Positions 8,107-15,636 are shown, counted from the first letter of the stretch. The stretch: DNA of 18,375 bases from CAZILN01 sp964540005 (GCA_964540005.1 CAZILN010000411.1:1-18375), one strand, 5' to 3'. Translations and numbers: made by a program. Notes: generated by a model not told the origin, from the sequence alone.

Positions 8107-9414
8107 CTATTTATGCCTAACCAGACCGGATACATAATACAATGGCAAAAATACCAATCTTTGCTCAGGGAGCCTTGAGAAGTTTGCTCCTGAAAAGACA
8201 AAGCCCTGAGGACAATTGGGATATATCTCAAGTAACATATGGAGGCTTTTTAATCTCCCAGCAGCACCGCTTTTAACTTCTATAGGACAGATCTGATTAT
8301 TCAGTGCTACAAGAAAATCCACTTCTGCAGAACTGCTCTTTGCGTCTCTTGACCAGTAATAGACTTCACTGTCCAGTGCTGCAGTTAGTTCCTGTCCAAC
8401 AAATTGTTCCGCTAAGGCACCCCTGTAAATTGATAACAGGTCAGATTGGAAATATTCAGTATTTACTGCTAAGCCACAAAGATTCTGCATCAGCCCAATG
8501 TCAAGTATAAGAGCTTTAAATGTTCGTTCTGAAGCCGTTGCAGCAAGAGGAAGTCCGGCTGGAGAAGCTGAACGTACCTTGCTGATGAATCTGGACTGAC
8601 AAAGCAGATCAAACGCTTTTTTAATAGTCGGATTGGAAAAATCTTCTGTAAGCCTGGCATATTTTATCTGTTGACCAACAGATTTAGCAGTAGAAACCAC
8701 GACTGCATTTATGCATTGTTTGTCCGAATACTTTGCATATTTGGGAAAATCCATGCGGAAGGTATCAATGAGACTGGTCTGAACTTCAAACACCTGTTGC
8801 ATACTGCCAGTATTAAGGTATTTTATTACACATTCAGGCATGCCTCCAATAAAAAAGTACTTTCTTAATTCTTCTATGAGAAATTCATGTATCGCCCCTG
8901 ATTGGTCCTTGACCGGAGAGAGTATGTTCTGTGATGCCTGATTATTTCCCAGCGCTTCCAGGAATTCCGGGAATGTCAGAGGATACATGTTCAGCATATG
9001 GATCCGTCCTACCGGGATACTAATATCCTTTAATGCAAACTCAAGGAGTGAACCTGCAGCAATTACATGAAGATCCGGAATTTGCTCATAAAAGTAACGG
9101 AGTGACATAATTGCACGCGGACTTGCTTGTATTTCATCAAAAAATAGCAGATCCTTACCAACATTTATATCACTGCCAAGCAATACTTCCAGATCAGATT
9201 TAATTCTTTTTGCATCTAAATTTCTTTCAAATACCTGGATCCAGTCCGGGTGCTTTTCAAAATCAAGAAGATGGACCTTCCCGTTAAAGTTACTCTGTCC
9301 AAACTCCATGACTGAGAAGGTTTTTCCAACTTGCCGGGCTCCCCTGATTATAAGTGGTTTTCGGCTTTTCTGATTTTTCCACTTAATAAGCTTTTCTGTG
9401 ATGCTGCGATTCAT
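8107..9414 (-). CDS. AAA_14/DUF4143 ATPase (ATP-binding protein)
   Basis: A 435-residue protein of the widespread AAA_14 plus DUF4143 family. Walker A is GARQVGKT (25-32), Walker B is LLFFDEIQ (89-96), and a sensor-1-like HVIAAGSLLEF follows (116-126). The PLTFPEFLEALG segment after it is typical. The C-terminal DUF4143 region contains EVDFLV (364-369) and PIEVKSG (377-383), so Asp366, Glu379 and Lys381 give a D-x(12)-E-x-K arrangement like PD-(D/E)XK nuclease folds, with Glu336 or Glu342 in the preceding helix. Cellular roles of this family are poorly defined. The gene is complete and convergent with the M16 gene (38 bp between stops). It stands alone, with a plausible promoter at 9457-9487. 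No toxin, restriction or defence partner lies beside it. Confidence 0.9.
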   Translation of the reverse strand: MNRSITEKLIKWKNQKSRKPLIIRGARQVGKTFSVMEFGQSNFNGKVHLLDFEKHPDWIQVFERNLDAKRIKSDLEVLLGSDINVGKDLLFFDEIQASPRAIMSLRYFYEQIPDLHVIAAGSLLEFALKDISIPVGRIHMLNMYPLTFPEFLEALGNNQASQNILSPVKDQSGAIHEFLIEELRKYFFIGGMPECVIKYLNTGSMQQVFEVQTSLIDTFRMDFPKYAKYSDKQCINAVVVSTAKSVGQQIKYARLTEDFSNPTIKKAFDLLCQSRFISKVRSASPAGLPLAATASERTFKALILDIGLMQNLCGLAVNTEYFQSDLLSIYRGALAEQFVGQELTAALDSEVYYWSRDAKSSSAEVDFLVALNNQICPIEVKSGAAGRLKSLHMLLEIYPNCPQGFVFSGANFSRLPEQRLVFLPLYYVSGLVRHK

Positions 9415-9456
9415 GTCATACTAAGGTAAAACCGAGAAAAATTTAAATAATCAAGG

Positions 9457-9487
9457 CAAAAATAATAAAAAGCATATAAGAATACAA
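9457..9487 (-). promoter_or_regulatory. Bacteroidota-type promoter for the AAA_14 gene
   Basis: On the minus strand, TTG (9487-9485), a 20-nt spacer and TATTTTTG (9464-9457) match the Bacteroidota -33/-7 pattern (TTTG, about 19-21 nt, TAnnTTTG). The first T of TTTG is C here. The -7 element ends 43 bp before the ATG at 9414, leaving a short AT-rich leader. The region is AT-rich, so a chance match is possible. Confidence 0.45.
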
Positions 9488-9510
9488 GGATAAACTGCAT
9501 AAGGAGCTTT

Positions 9511-9528
9511 AAAAACACAAGGATTGTG
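9511..9528 (-). terminator. Weak terminator-like hairpin after the metallo-beta-lactamase-fold gene
   Basis: Read on the minus strand, CACAA-TCC-TTGTG is followed directly by TTTTT (stem 9528-9524 with 9520-9516, T run 9515-9511). The stem is only 5 bp, so it is a weak candidate. Its place, 73 bp past the gene's stop, is right for termination of the gene at 9601-10665. Confidence 0.3.
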
Positions 9529-9600
9529 AATCTGCAGAACTCGTCACCCAGGTTTCGAGTTGCTTACAGTATGGAGCTATAACAGAAAGCTATTCAAAAA

Positions 9601-10665
9601 TTATTTTTGCATACCGGACGCTTTATTGATATAATTCCAGAAGATCTCCAGGTTTTTAAGATGGCGTTCCTGTTCGTCTTCTGAGAGGTCCTGTAAGCTG
9701 GCAAAATGCGAGAAGCCATTTTCAAGGGACAGCATTTCTTTTGCTGCGTCCATGGAGGCTCCTTCAGCCACCATCTTATCAACATTCTCATACATTTCAG
9801 AGAAGTATTCATAGTGCAGTTGAAATGATGCTCTATCCCGTAACCCGCCATGTCCCGGAACAACTGTTTCTATGGTATTAATATCATCATTTAGATTTTT
9901 CAGAACAGATATCCAGCGGGCGATGTCCCGTTCCCTGTCGCCTGAATGATGGGTGGAAGGAAGATCCATAATTATTGTTGCACCGGCAATCAATACCTTC
10001 TCTTGGGGTATATGAATAAGGATATCTGATTTGCTGTGTCCCAGGCCGAAGTATATTAAATTCAGGGTCATATCGGTAAGCTGTAACTTCATCTCATCTG
10101 AAAACCTGATATCCGGCACAATCACCTCAAATCCGTTCTCAATTTCCTGGCAACGCTTTTTCCAGTATTTTTTGACTTCCTGTATTGCTGCTACTTCGGA
10201 TTCATCACCGGCATGTTCCTTAATTGACTCATCACAGTCGGCAATGTTTTTTTTGTAATACCCTATGATCTCCTGTTTCATTTCTTCATCACTCTGCATA
10301 TCGAACCACCATTGCATATCTTCTATGATATTCTGATGGGCAATTATGGGAATATCTTTGAACAAAGCATTCCCTCCGCAATGATGTGAATGGGCATGAG
10401 TATTGATAACATAGATGAAATCCTGACCCGGAAACTGTTTAAGGATCTCTTCTTTAACGATTTCCATCGTCAGGGGTGATATTTCGGTATCAACCAGGAT
10501 GATCCCTTCTTCAGAGGAAATCGCCACGATGTTACAGTTGCTTACCCTGGTCACGGTAAGGACTATCACTTTATCAGTAATTTTTGTCACACTGACTTCC
10601 TGGGTAAATGCGAGGATATGGATGACAAACAGCAAAAGAATTGAGAACAAGATATTTTTTTTCAT
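9601..10665 (-). CDS. Exported metallo-beta-lactamase-fold hydrolase with variant metal site
   Basis: A 354-residue protein with an N-terminal signal peptide (ILFSILLLFVIHILAF, cleavage near residue 20-22). The MBL fold is shown by GIILVDTE (54-61), the NTHAHSHHCGG metal loop (88-98), GLGHSKSD (207-214) and VPGHGG (269-274), giving His90, His92, His95, His210 and His272. Two normally acidic positions differ. The Asp of HxHxDH is His94, and the Asp of the usual GD after the fourth beta hairpin is replaced, reading AGAT (227-230). A helical insertion (about 115-175, with paired Trp at 119-120) lies between the first and second motif. The protein probably acts in the periplasm as a hydrolase; the substrate is unknown. 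Beta-lactamase activity should not be assumed. No operon partner is evident: the upstream neighbour is a divergent pseudogene. Confidence 0.82.
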   Translation of the reverse strand: MKKNILFSILLLFVIHILAFTQEVSVTKITDKVIVLTVTRVSNCNIVAISSEEGIILVDTEISPLTMEIVKEEILKQFPGQDFIYVINTHAHSHHCGGNALFKDIPIIAHQNIIEDMQWWFDMQSDEEMKQEIIGYYKKNIADCDESIKEHAGDESEVAAIQEVKKYWKKRCQEIENGFEVIVPDIRFSDEMKLQLTDMTLNLIYFGLGHSKSDILIHIPQEKVLIAGATIIMDLPSTHHSGDRERDIARWISVLKNLNDDINTIETVVPGHGGLRDRASFQLHYEYFSEMYENVDKMVAEGASMDAAKEMLSLENGFSHFASLQDLSEDEQERHLKNLEIFWNYINKASGMQK

Positions 10666-10808
10666 AACTACCAGAACGTTTGTGTTTACATATAGAATAT
10701 TTCACTGCCATTGCCGGCAGGATAGCTAATTTACAATATTTTATTCTGTCCAAGGGTATAAATTTTTAATGTTACAGACTTTGTATATTGTCCCCGGTTT
10801 TCTCACTG

Positions 10809-10985
10809 ATGAATTATATGATTAACAGAAAGTACCAATTTACTCTATTATCCCTCCTGTTTGGGTTGTAACTGCTTTCTGCCCAGACTGTTGTCACCAT
10901 ATCAGGAAAGGTTCTGAGCAGGAACGACTCTGTCCCGCTTGTTGGTGCTTCTGTTTATCAACAAGATGGGGACAATAGATTATGC
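10809..10985 (+). pseudogene. N-terminal remnant of a TonB-dependent receptor / carboxypeptidase-regulatory-like outer-membrane protein
   Basis: Reading from ATG at 10809 (or 10818) gives MINRKYQFTLLSLLFGL, then a TAA stop at 10869-10871, then LLSAQTVVTISGKVL and SVPLVGASVYQQ in the same frame. This is a signal peptide followed by the start of a carboxypeptidase-regulatory-like plug extension (the xxGKVxxxxxxxPLxGAxV pattern), as at the N-terminus of SusC/TonB-dependent receptors in Bacteroidota. The in-frame stop breaks the signal peptide, and similarity ends after about 10965, where a different gene fragment begins in the +1 frame. The rest of what would be a gene of roughly 3 kb is absent. 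The right-hand boundary is approximate. Confidence 0.7.
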
Positions 10986-11181
10986 TGTCCTGGAATGTAA
11001 TATAAAGTTCGTTGAGAAACTTGGACATAAAATATATGTCTATAAACAATTGGAAAACGAACAAATAATATCCAGGCTAAAGCCTGATGCTGAACCAGTT
11101 GAGGGAAGCAGAATAAATCTTTATTTTGACAAAGCAAAGATGTATTTCTTTGACAGGAAATCAGATGTATGCATAAGATGA
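10966..11181 (+). pseudogene. C-terminal (TOBE) remnant of a MalK/UgpC-type sugar ABC transporter ATPase
   Basis: The open frame ending at 11181 encodes about 72 residues. They resemble the TOBE domain at the end of carbohydrate ABC importer ATPases: CNIKFVEKLG, YVYKQLENEQIISRL, then EGSRINLYFDKAKMYFFD (compare the usual VEPLG, the IIARL strand and LYFDPEKLHFFD). No Walker A, signature or Walker B motif is present, so about 300 upstream residues are missing. The frame can be extended only to a TTG at 10939, which lies inside the neighbouring receptor remnant. It is therefore a truncated relic, not a functional ATPase. Its stop lies 17 bp from the convergent GH32 stop. Whether it once served the same sugar locus is inference. 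Confidence 0.68.
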
Positions 11182-11197
11182 ATCTGGAATAGCCGGC

Positions 11198-12637
11198 TCA
11201 CCATATACTTGCAACTTCATGAAATTCCATTGATATTATTTTAATATCTCCATTGGTATATAATTCCAATTCATCCCGATCAGGGGAAAAGGCGTACTGT
11301 TCTGAATAGGAAAATACCCCGTTATTTGCAAATACTTCGAGTTGGCCCCAGTCAACTAATATTCTGATTTTTATATGGTTTGATGCGTCCGGTAATAGCT
11401 TTTTGGATAACAAAGTATGATTCAAAATATCATACTCTATTATTTTATTGGCAATTTTAAATCCAAATTTTGTAGCCGAAGTTTCTGTAAGTTCAAATTC
11501 AGCAATTAAATCAAACTTTTTCGACCTTATATCAGAGAGCGGATTGGTGTTTGGTTTGCATACCTGTCCTTCCCATTTTTTTGTATTCTCGTAAAGAGAT
11601 GCGATTTCTGCAATAGGGTATCGGGATAGCTTTTTTTGACCACTATATGATACCAGTTCCAAAGTGACAGGGAAGGTTGCGTTTCGTTGCCAGATGGTCT
11701 CTCCAACACCTCCATTCCAATGATCCATCCATGCAATTTGAATTATTCGTGTATCATTGTTTGGAAGATTGCCCATCGGAAAAGTTTGGGCAGCATAAAA
11801 ATCAGGACCTACATCCATTACCAATGTATCCTGACCTTTATCCATAATGAAAGAAGTGCCATCAAAATTTCCTACTAAATAAGTGCCGTTAGCATCTTGC
11901 AACACCCACTTTCTATTATTAGTATCACCATCAAGTGGTAACTGGAAAATATCAGGACATTCGAATCCGAATTTCAAATTGCTTAAAAACTTCCAGCTTA
12001 TCAGATCAGTAGAGCCATAAAAAGTGGTTCCATTTTCATAAAGTGCCAATACCCATTTTAATGAAGGTTCGTGCCAGATAACACATGGATCCCGGGGATA
12101 TTCATTTTGAGTAATATTTGCAACAGGATTATTCACATAGTTATGCCATGTACGCCCGGTATCAATACTCCATGCCAGGCATGTACCTTCTGATGTTCCT
12201 GTATATACAGCTATAATCGCTTCACTGCTTGAACCGGTTATTTTTTTTGCTATTTGATCGGAAACGATTACCGCACTTCCTGAAAATACGTGGTCTCCGG
12301 AAACGTTACGAACTGCATCTGATGGTAATAATGACTTTTGAGGAATTAAAGCTACTCCTTCATCTTTCCAATGCATTAAATCGGGACTTGTGGCATAACC
12401 ACCATGCCGAATTGCCTGGCCCCATTGGTATATCATGTGGTATTTCCCGCCCTGGTACACCAAACCGTTTATATCATTCATCCATCCTGATCTTGGACTG
12501 AAATGAAATTGGCCCCGGTAATTTTCTAAATAATGAATTGTATCGCTATGCGGATAGTACTGAGCATTTAATGCTGCCAGAGAACTTAAAAGCCATAGAG
12601 TCAGAATACAATTTATTTTTTTTGGCATAATATTCAT
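11198..12637 (-). CDS. Secreted GH32 beta-fructosidase (levanase/inulinase/invertase family)
   Basis: A 479-residue exported enzyme. The signal peptide is MPKKINCILTLWLLSSLAAL, with NAQ at the likely cleavage site near 26; Met4 is an equally good start. The five-bladed propeller carries the three GH32 acids: Asp55 in WMNDING (nucleophile), Asp183 in RDP (transition-state stabiliser) and Glu227 in ECP (acid/base). Family motifs include HFSPRSGWMND, the YATSPDLMHW blade and FSGSAV. The C-terminal beta-sandwich (about 370-479) has the expected RILVDWGQLEVFANNG. In the nucleophile motif the usual Pro is Ile (WMNDING for WMNDPNG). The role is hydrolysis of beta-linked fructose from sucrose, levan or inulin outside the inner membrane; specificity is not readable here. 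Base composition is lower in G+C than neighbouring genes. No SusC/D pair or fructokinase adjoins it. Confidence 0.92.
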   Translation of the reverse strand: MNIMPKKINCILTLWLLSSLAALNAQYYPHSDTIHYLENYRGQFHFSPRSGWMNDINGLVYQGGKYHMIYQWGQAIRHGGYATSPDLMHWKDEGVALIPQKSLLPSDAVRNVSGDHVFSGSAVIVSDQIAKKITGSSSEAIIAVYTGTSEGTCLAWSIDTGRTWHNYVNNPVANITQNEYPRDPCVIWHEPSLKWVLALYENGTTFYGSTDLISWKFLSNLKFGFECPDIFQLPLDGDTNNRKWVLQDANGTYLVGNFDGTSFIMDKGQDTLVMDVGPDFYAAQTFPMGNLPNNDTRIIQIAWMDHWNGGVGETIWQRNATFPVTLELVSYSGQKKLSRYPIAEIASLYENTKKWEGQVCKPNTNPLSDIRSKKFDLIAEFELTETSATKFGFKIANKIIEYDILNHTLLSKKLLPDASNHIKIRILVDWGQLEVFANNGVFSYSEQYAFSPDRDELELYTNGDIKIISMEFHEVASIW

Positions 12638-12797
12638 TGAATTTCAAGTTAATATCTGCAAACTGTTCGCCAGTATCTGAAGTGTATGAAAGGAAAGTCG
12701 CAGCATTTCCTGAATAGCCTGTTAACTTTCATTAAATTTACGATTTTTTAAGGGATATATGTTCTTTTTGAGTATGGTATGTTTTGAATCGATCCGT

Positions 12798-14162
12798 CTA
12801 AAACTTAAGAGAAATTTTAGTGCCGGTCCCGGGTTTGGACCATAAAGAAACATTGCCACCGTGAAGGGTCATGATATGACGGACAAGGGCCAGTCCGATT
12901 CCCGTACCCTGGCCCTTTGTGGAGAAAAAAGGAACGAATACCTGGTCGATGAGGGTCTTATCAATTCCCGGACCATTATCTGATACCTCAATTATATGAT
13001 GACCGCTCTCTGACAGCTTTGTGCTGATGGTAACCGATTTTTCCGGAATATCCTCGAAGGCTTCCATACAGTTCTTAACAAGATTAATCAATACCTGCTG
13101 GATCAATACCGGATCCAGGTTCAGACTTGCTTCAGGATCATGGAGTTTGGTTGTGAATAAGATCTTTTCCTTTTCAAGGTCTGCTTTAAATAATTGGAAG
13201 GTTTCATCCAGAAGATGATCCAGCCTGGTAAGTTCTTTTTTAGGTTCCGGGATTCGTGTCAGCTTATTATATTCACTTACAAAATCGTATAAATTGTTGC
13301 TCCTTTTCTCAAGAGTTTTGATTGAATGAATAATATCTTCAAGGTTCTTTGGTGTAATTTTTTCGAGCTCTTTTGTCCGGCCGTCCTGTTCCTGGAGGAT
13401 CATTAAAATGGTTTCTGTCAGGGAACTGATAGGTGTTACTGAATTCTTGATCTCATGGTTAAGGGTACGGATCAATTTAAGCCAGGCTTCTGTTTCCCGT
13501 TTCTCAACCTCGTTTTTAATATTCTGAAAGGCAATAATGGTATAATCATCATCGAGCAAGGGGGTTCGTATTACATGAATAGCCAGGTCCGATTTCCCTT
13601 CCTCATCTCCTGATTCCAGCATGGCACGGCTGGTATCTTTCATTCCATCGATCACCTCGGTAAAGGGCCTGCATTTACGCTGTAATTGTTCCCAGTAGAG
13701 GACTCCCGAAGTTCCAAGTAATTTTGTTGCAGCAGTATTCATAAGAATAATTTTACCCTTACCGTTTATGGCTATAATCCCGACATCAATCAATTCAACT
13801 ATATGTTGTATGAACTTGTACTGGACTTCCCTGTCGATCCTGATCTCTTTATAGCTGCGGATGATCCTGTTGAACGATTTGTACAGTTCTTTTTCAGATC
13901 CTTTATACTTATGAATGTCATAGTGGACAGAAAAGTCTCTGGATTGAATTTGTTCAAGCAGTTCTGCCAGTTGCCGGTTTTTTTGATTAATATACCTTAT
14001 CAGATCATAAATCAGCAAACATGCTATTATCGCCAGAACCAGGAAGGTAAATACAAGCTGTCCGGAATCAAAATACAGGAACAACAGGGGAAAACAGGCT
14101 AAGGCCAGCAGTACCAGTATCAGTCTCAGGAATACCTGCAGTGTGAAGCTTTTAAAGGCCAT
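12798..14162 (-). CDS. NtrY-like sensor histidine kinase
   Basis: A 454-residue membrane kinase. Two TM segments (about 9-30 and 34-54) are joined by a very short loop, so there is essentially no periplasmic sensing domain. A HAMP-like linker and helix follow (55-110), then a PAS domain (about 116-215, with VGIIAINGKGKIILMN). The DHp helix has the phospho-acceptor His236 in RTLNHEIKNS. The ATPase domain shows the N box (NLVKN, 360-364), G1 (DNGPGI, 395-400), F box (FFSTK, 412-416) and G2 (GTGIGL, 419-424). All catalytic motifs are intact. The gene starts inside the end of the upstream response-regulator gene (11-bp overlap), so the two are co-translated and form one two-component system. The signal is probably cytoplasmic or membrane-borne. 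Confidence 0.93.
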   Translation of the reverse strand: MAFKSFTLQVFLRLILVLLALACFPLLFLYFDSGQLVFTFLVLAIIACLLIYDLIRYINQKNRQLAELLEQIQSRDFSVHYDIHKYKGSEKELYKSFNRIIRSYKEIRIDREVQYKFIQHIVELIDVGIIAINGKGKIILMNTAATKLLGTSGVLYWEQLQRKCRPFTEVIDGMKDTSRAMLESGDEEGKSDLAIHVIRTPLLDDDYTIIAFQNIKNEVEKRETEAWLKLIRTLNHEIKNSVTPISSLTETILMILQEQDGRTKELEKITPKNLEDIIHSIKTLEKRSNNLYDFVSEYNKLTRIPEPKKELTRLDHLLDETFQLFKADLEKEKILFTTKLHDPEASLNLDPVLIQQVLINLVKNCMEAFEDIPEKSVTISTKLSESGHHIIEVSDNGPGIDKTLIDQVFVPFFSTKGQGTGIGLALVRHIMTLHGGNVSLWSKPGTGTKISLKF

Positions 14163-15525
14163 ATTTGTGTAATCTTCTGTATAAGGCAGTCCGGGCTATA
14201 CCCAGATCCTCTGCAGCCCTGGTCATATTTCCCTTGTTGCGAGAGATGGCTTTCAGGATGTTCCTTTTTTCCATTTCCTGCAAGTTAAGTATATCTTCCC
14301 TGTTCTCATCAGACTGATAAGACAGGTCAGCCGAGAAATCACCAAAATGCAATAGATTATCCTCGCTCAGTATCACGGCCCTTTCGACTGCATGCTGAAG
14401 TTCCCTGACATTTCCGGGCCAGGCATATTTTTCGAGCCGGCTCTTTGTTCCTGATGTTAAGCGCAGGGTATGCTTTTTATATTTTTTTGAATAAACTGCC
14501 AGAAAAAAATCTATTAGCAGTGGTATGTCCCCGGTTCTTTCCCGTAGGGGAGGAATACGGATCTCAACCGTGTTAATTCGATACAGGAGGTCTTCCCTGA
14601 ATTCCTTTTTCTGTACCATTTGATATACCGGCAGATTTGTAGCGCAGACAAGGCGGAAATCAATATCCTTCGGCTTGTTGGAACCTACCATGGTAAGTTT
14701 GCGGGTTTCCAGTACTGACAGTAACTTGGCCTGAAGGGGCAGGGACAGGTTGCCGATCTCATCAAGGAAAAGCGTTCCCCCGCTGGCAATTTCAAGTCTT
14801 CCCGGTTTATCTTCCCGGGCATCTGTGAAGGCTCCCTTAGTGTGCCCGAATAATTCGCTCTCAAAAAGATTTTCATGAATAGCGCCCAGATCAACATTGA
14901 TAAATGCCTCCAGTTCACGCATAGATTTCCTGTGAATTTCCCTGGCAATCAATTCCTTACCTGTCCCATTCTCCCCAAGGAGCAAAACATTCGCATCCGT
15001 CCCGGCTACCTTCCCTACCAGTTCATGTACTTTATTCATAGCAAAGGAATTCCCGATGATTTCTCCAAAGGATTGATCAAGATCCTTAGCGAGAATTTGC
15101 TGGCGCATCCTGAATTTCTCGAGGTCCTTTCGTGACCAGCTCAGTTGTAAAGCTGCATGTATGACCGATAACAGTTTGTCATTCTTCCAGGGTTTTACAA
15201 TGAAATCGAATGCCCCAGCTTTAATGGATTCCACTGCCAGGTCAATTCCACCGTAAGCAGTTATGAACAGAACTACTGTCGAAGGATCTGTTTCGATTAT
15301 GCTGTTCAGCCAGAAGATCCCTTCCGACCCATCATTTCTGCCTTTGGAGAAATTCATATCCAGCAGGATTATATCAAAGCTTTGTTCCTGCATGTGGGAA
15401 GGTATATTGCCGGGATCTTCTTCTGTTATAACATTGGAGAAAAGTTGTTTAAGGAACATGCGGGCTGTGGTAAGCACGTCCGGGTCATCATCGATGATCA
15501 GTATGGAGGCTTCGGTTTGTGACAT
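14152..15525 (-). CDS. NtrC-family sigma-54-dependent response regulator
   Basis: A 457-residue regulator with the classic three-part layout. The receiver domain (1-125) has acidic Asp12/Asp13, phospho-acceptor Asp56 (ILLDM), Thr89 and Lys111 (VKPW). The sigma-54 AAA+ domain (about 153-390) has Walker A GENGTGKE (184-191), Walker B TLFLDEIGN (251-259) and the sigma-54 contact loop as GAFTDA (231-236) instead of GAFTGA. A Fis-type helix-turn-helix closes the protein (about 414-457, NMTRAAEDLGIARTALYRRL). Paired with the overlapping kinase gene, it should, when phosphorylated, drive open-complex formation by sigma-54 polymerase at promoters with upstream enhancer repeats. The divergent permease promoter carries just such repeats, which makes it the likely target. 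Confidence 0.94.
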   Translation of the reverse strand: MSQTEASILIIDDDPDVLTTARMFLKQLFSNVITEEDPGNIPSHMQEQSFDIILLDMNFSKGRNDGSEGIFWLNSIIETDPSTVVLFITAYGGIDLAVESIKAGAFDFIVKPWKNDKLLSVIHAALQLSWSRKDLEKFRMRQQILAKDLDQSFGEIIGNSFAMNKVHELVGKVAGTDANVLLLGENGTGKELIAREIHRKSMRELEAFINVDLGAIHENLFESELFGHTKGAFTDAREDKPGRLEIASGGTLFLDEIGNLSLPLQAKLLSVLETRKLTMVGSNKPKDIDFRLVCATNLPVYQMVQKKEFREDLLYRINTVEIRIPPLRERTGDIPLLIDFFLAVYSKKYKKHTLRLTSGTKSRLEKYAWPGNVRELQHAVERAVILSEDNLLHFGDFSADLSYQSDENREDILNLQEMEKRNILKAISRNKGNMTRAAEDLGIARTALYRRLHKYGL

Positions 15526-15577
15526 ATCTGGTTTTCGCTTACCTGCTGCCTGTCCTGGTGCAGGTTTGCTGTTATCC

Positions 15578-15636
15578 TGACTAAAAATACATAAACTGTA
15601 CTAAAAACAGACACATATTGTACTAAAAACAGACAC
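15578..15636 (+). promoter_or_regulatory. Tandem direct repeats, candidate enhancer (UAS) for the NtrC-type regulator
   Basis: TGTACTAAAAACAGACAC occurs twice, identically, at 15597-15614 and 15619-15636 (22-bp period). A third, diverged copy (TGACTAAAAATACATAAA) starts at 15578. The shared core ACTAAAAA begins at 15580, 15600 and 15622, close to two helical turns apart, so all copies face the same side of the DNA. Each full copy holds a small dyad, TGT-N7-ACA. The array lies between the divergent regulator and permease genes, 86-142 bp upstream of a sigma-54-like element. That is the normal enhancer position for this class. Confidence 0.6.

Noticed and set aside
8107..9414. AAA_14 ATPase as a mobile-element or defence gene
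   Set aside because: No inverted repeats, target-site duplications, transposase, nuclease or toxin partner around it; the family is common in chromosomes.
9538..9561. AACTCG/CGAGTT inverted repeat between the AAA_14 and MBL-fold genes
   Set aside because: Six-bp stem with a 12-nt loop and no T run; too weak to call a terminator or operator.
9601..10665. Beta-lactam resistance gene
   Set aside because: The MBL fold is clear but two metal-ligand Asp positions are changed and there is no resistance-gene context; function is unknown.
12638..12797. Regulatory element or terminator between the kinase and GH32 genes
   Set aside because: No stem with a T run and no clear Bacteroidota promoter motif on either strand.
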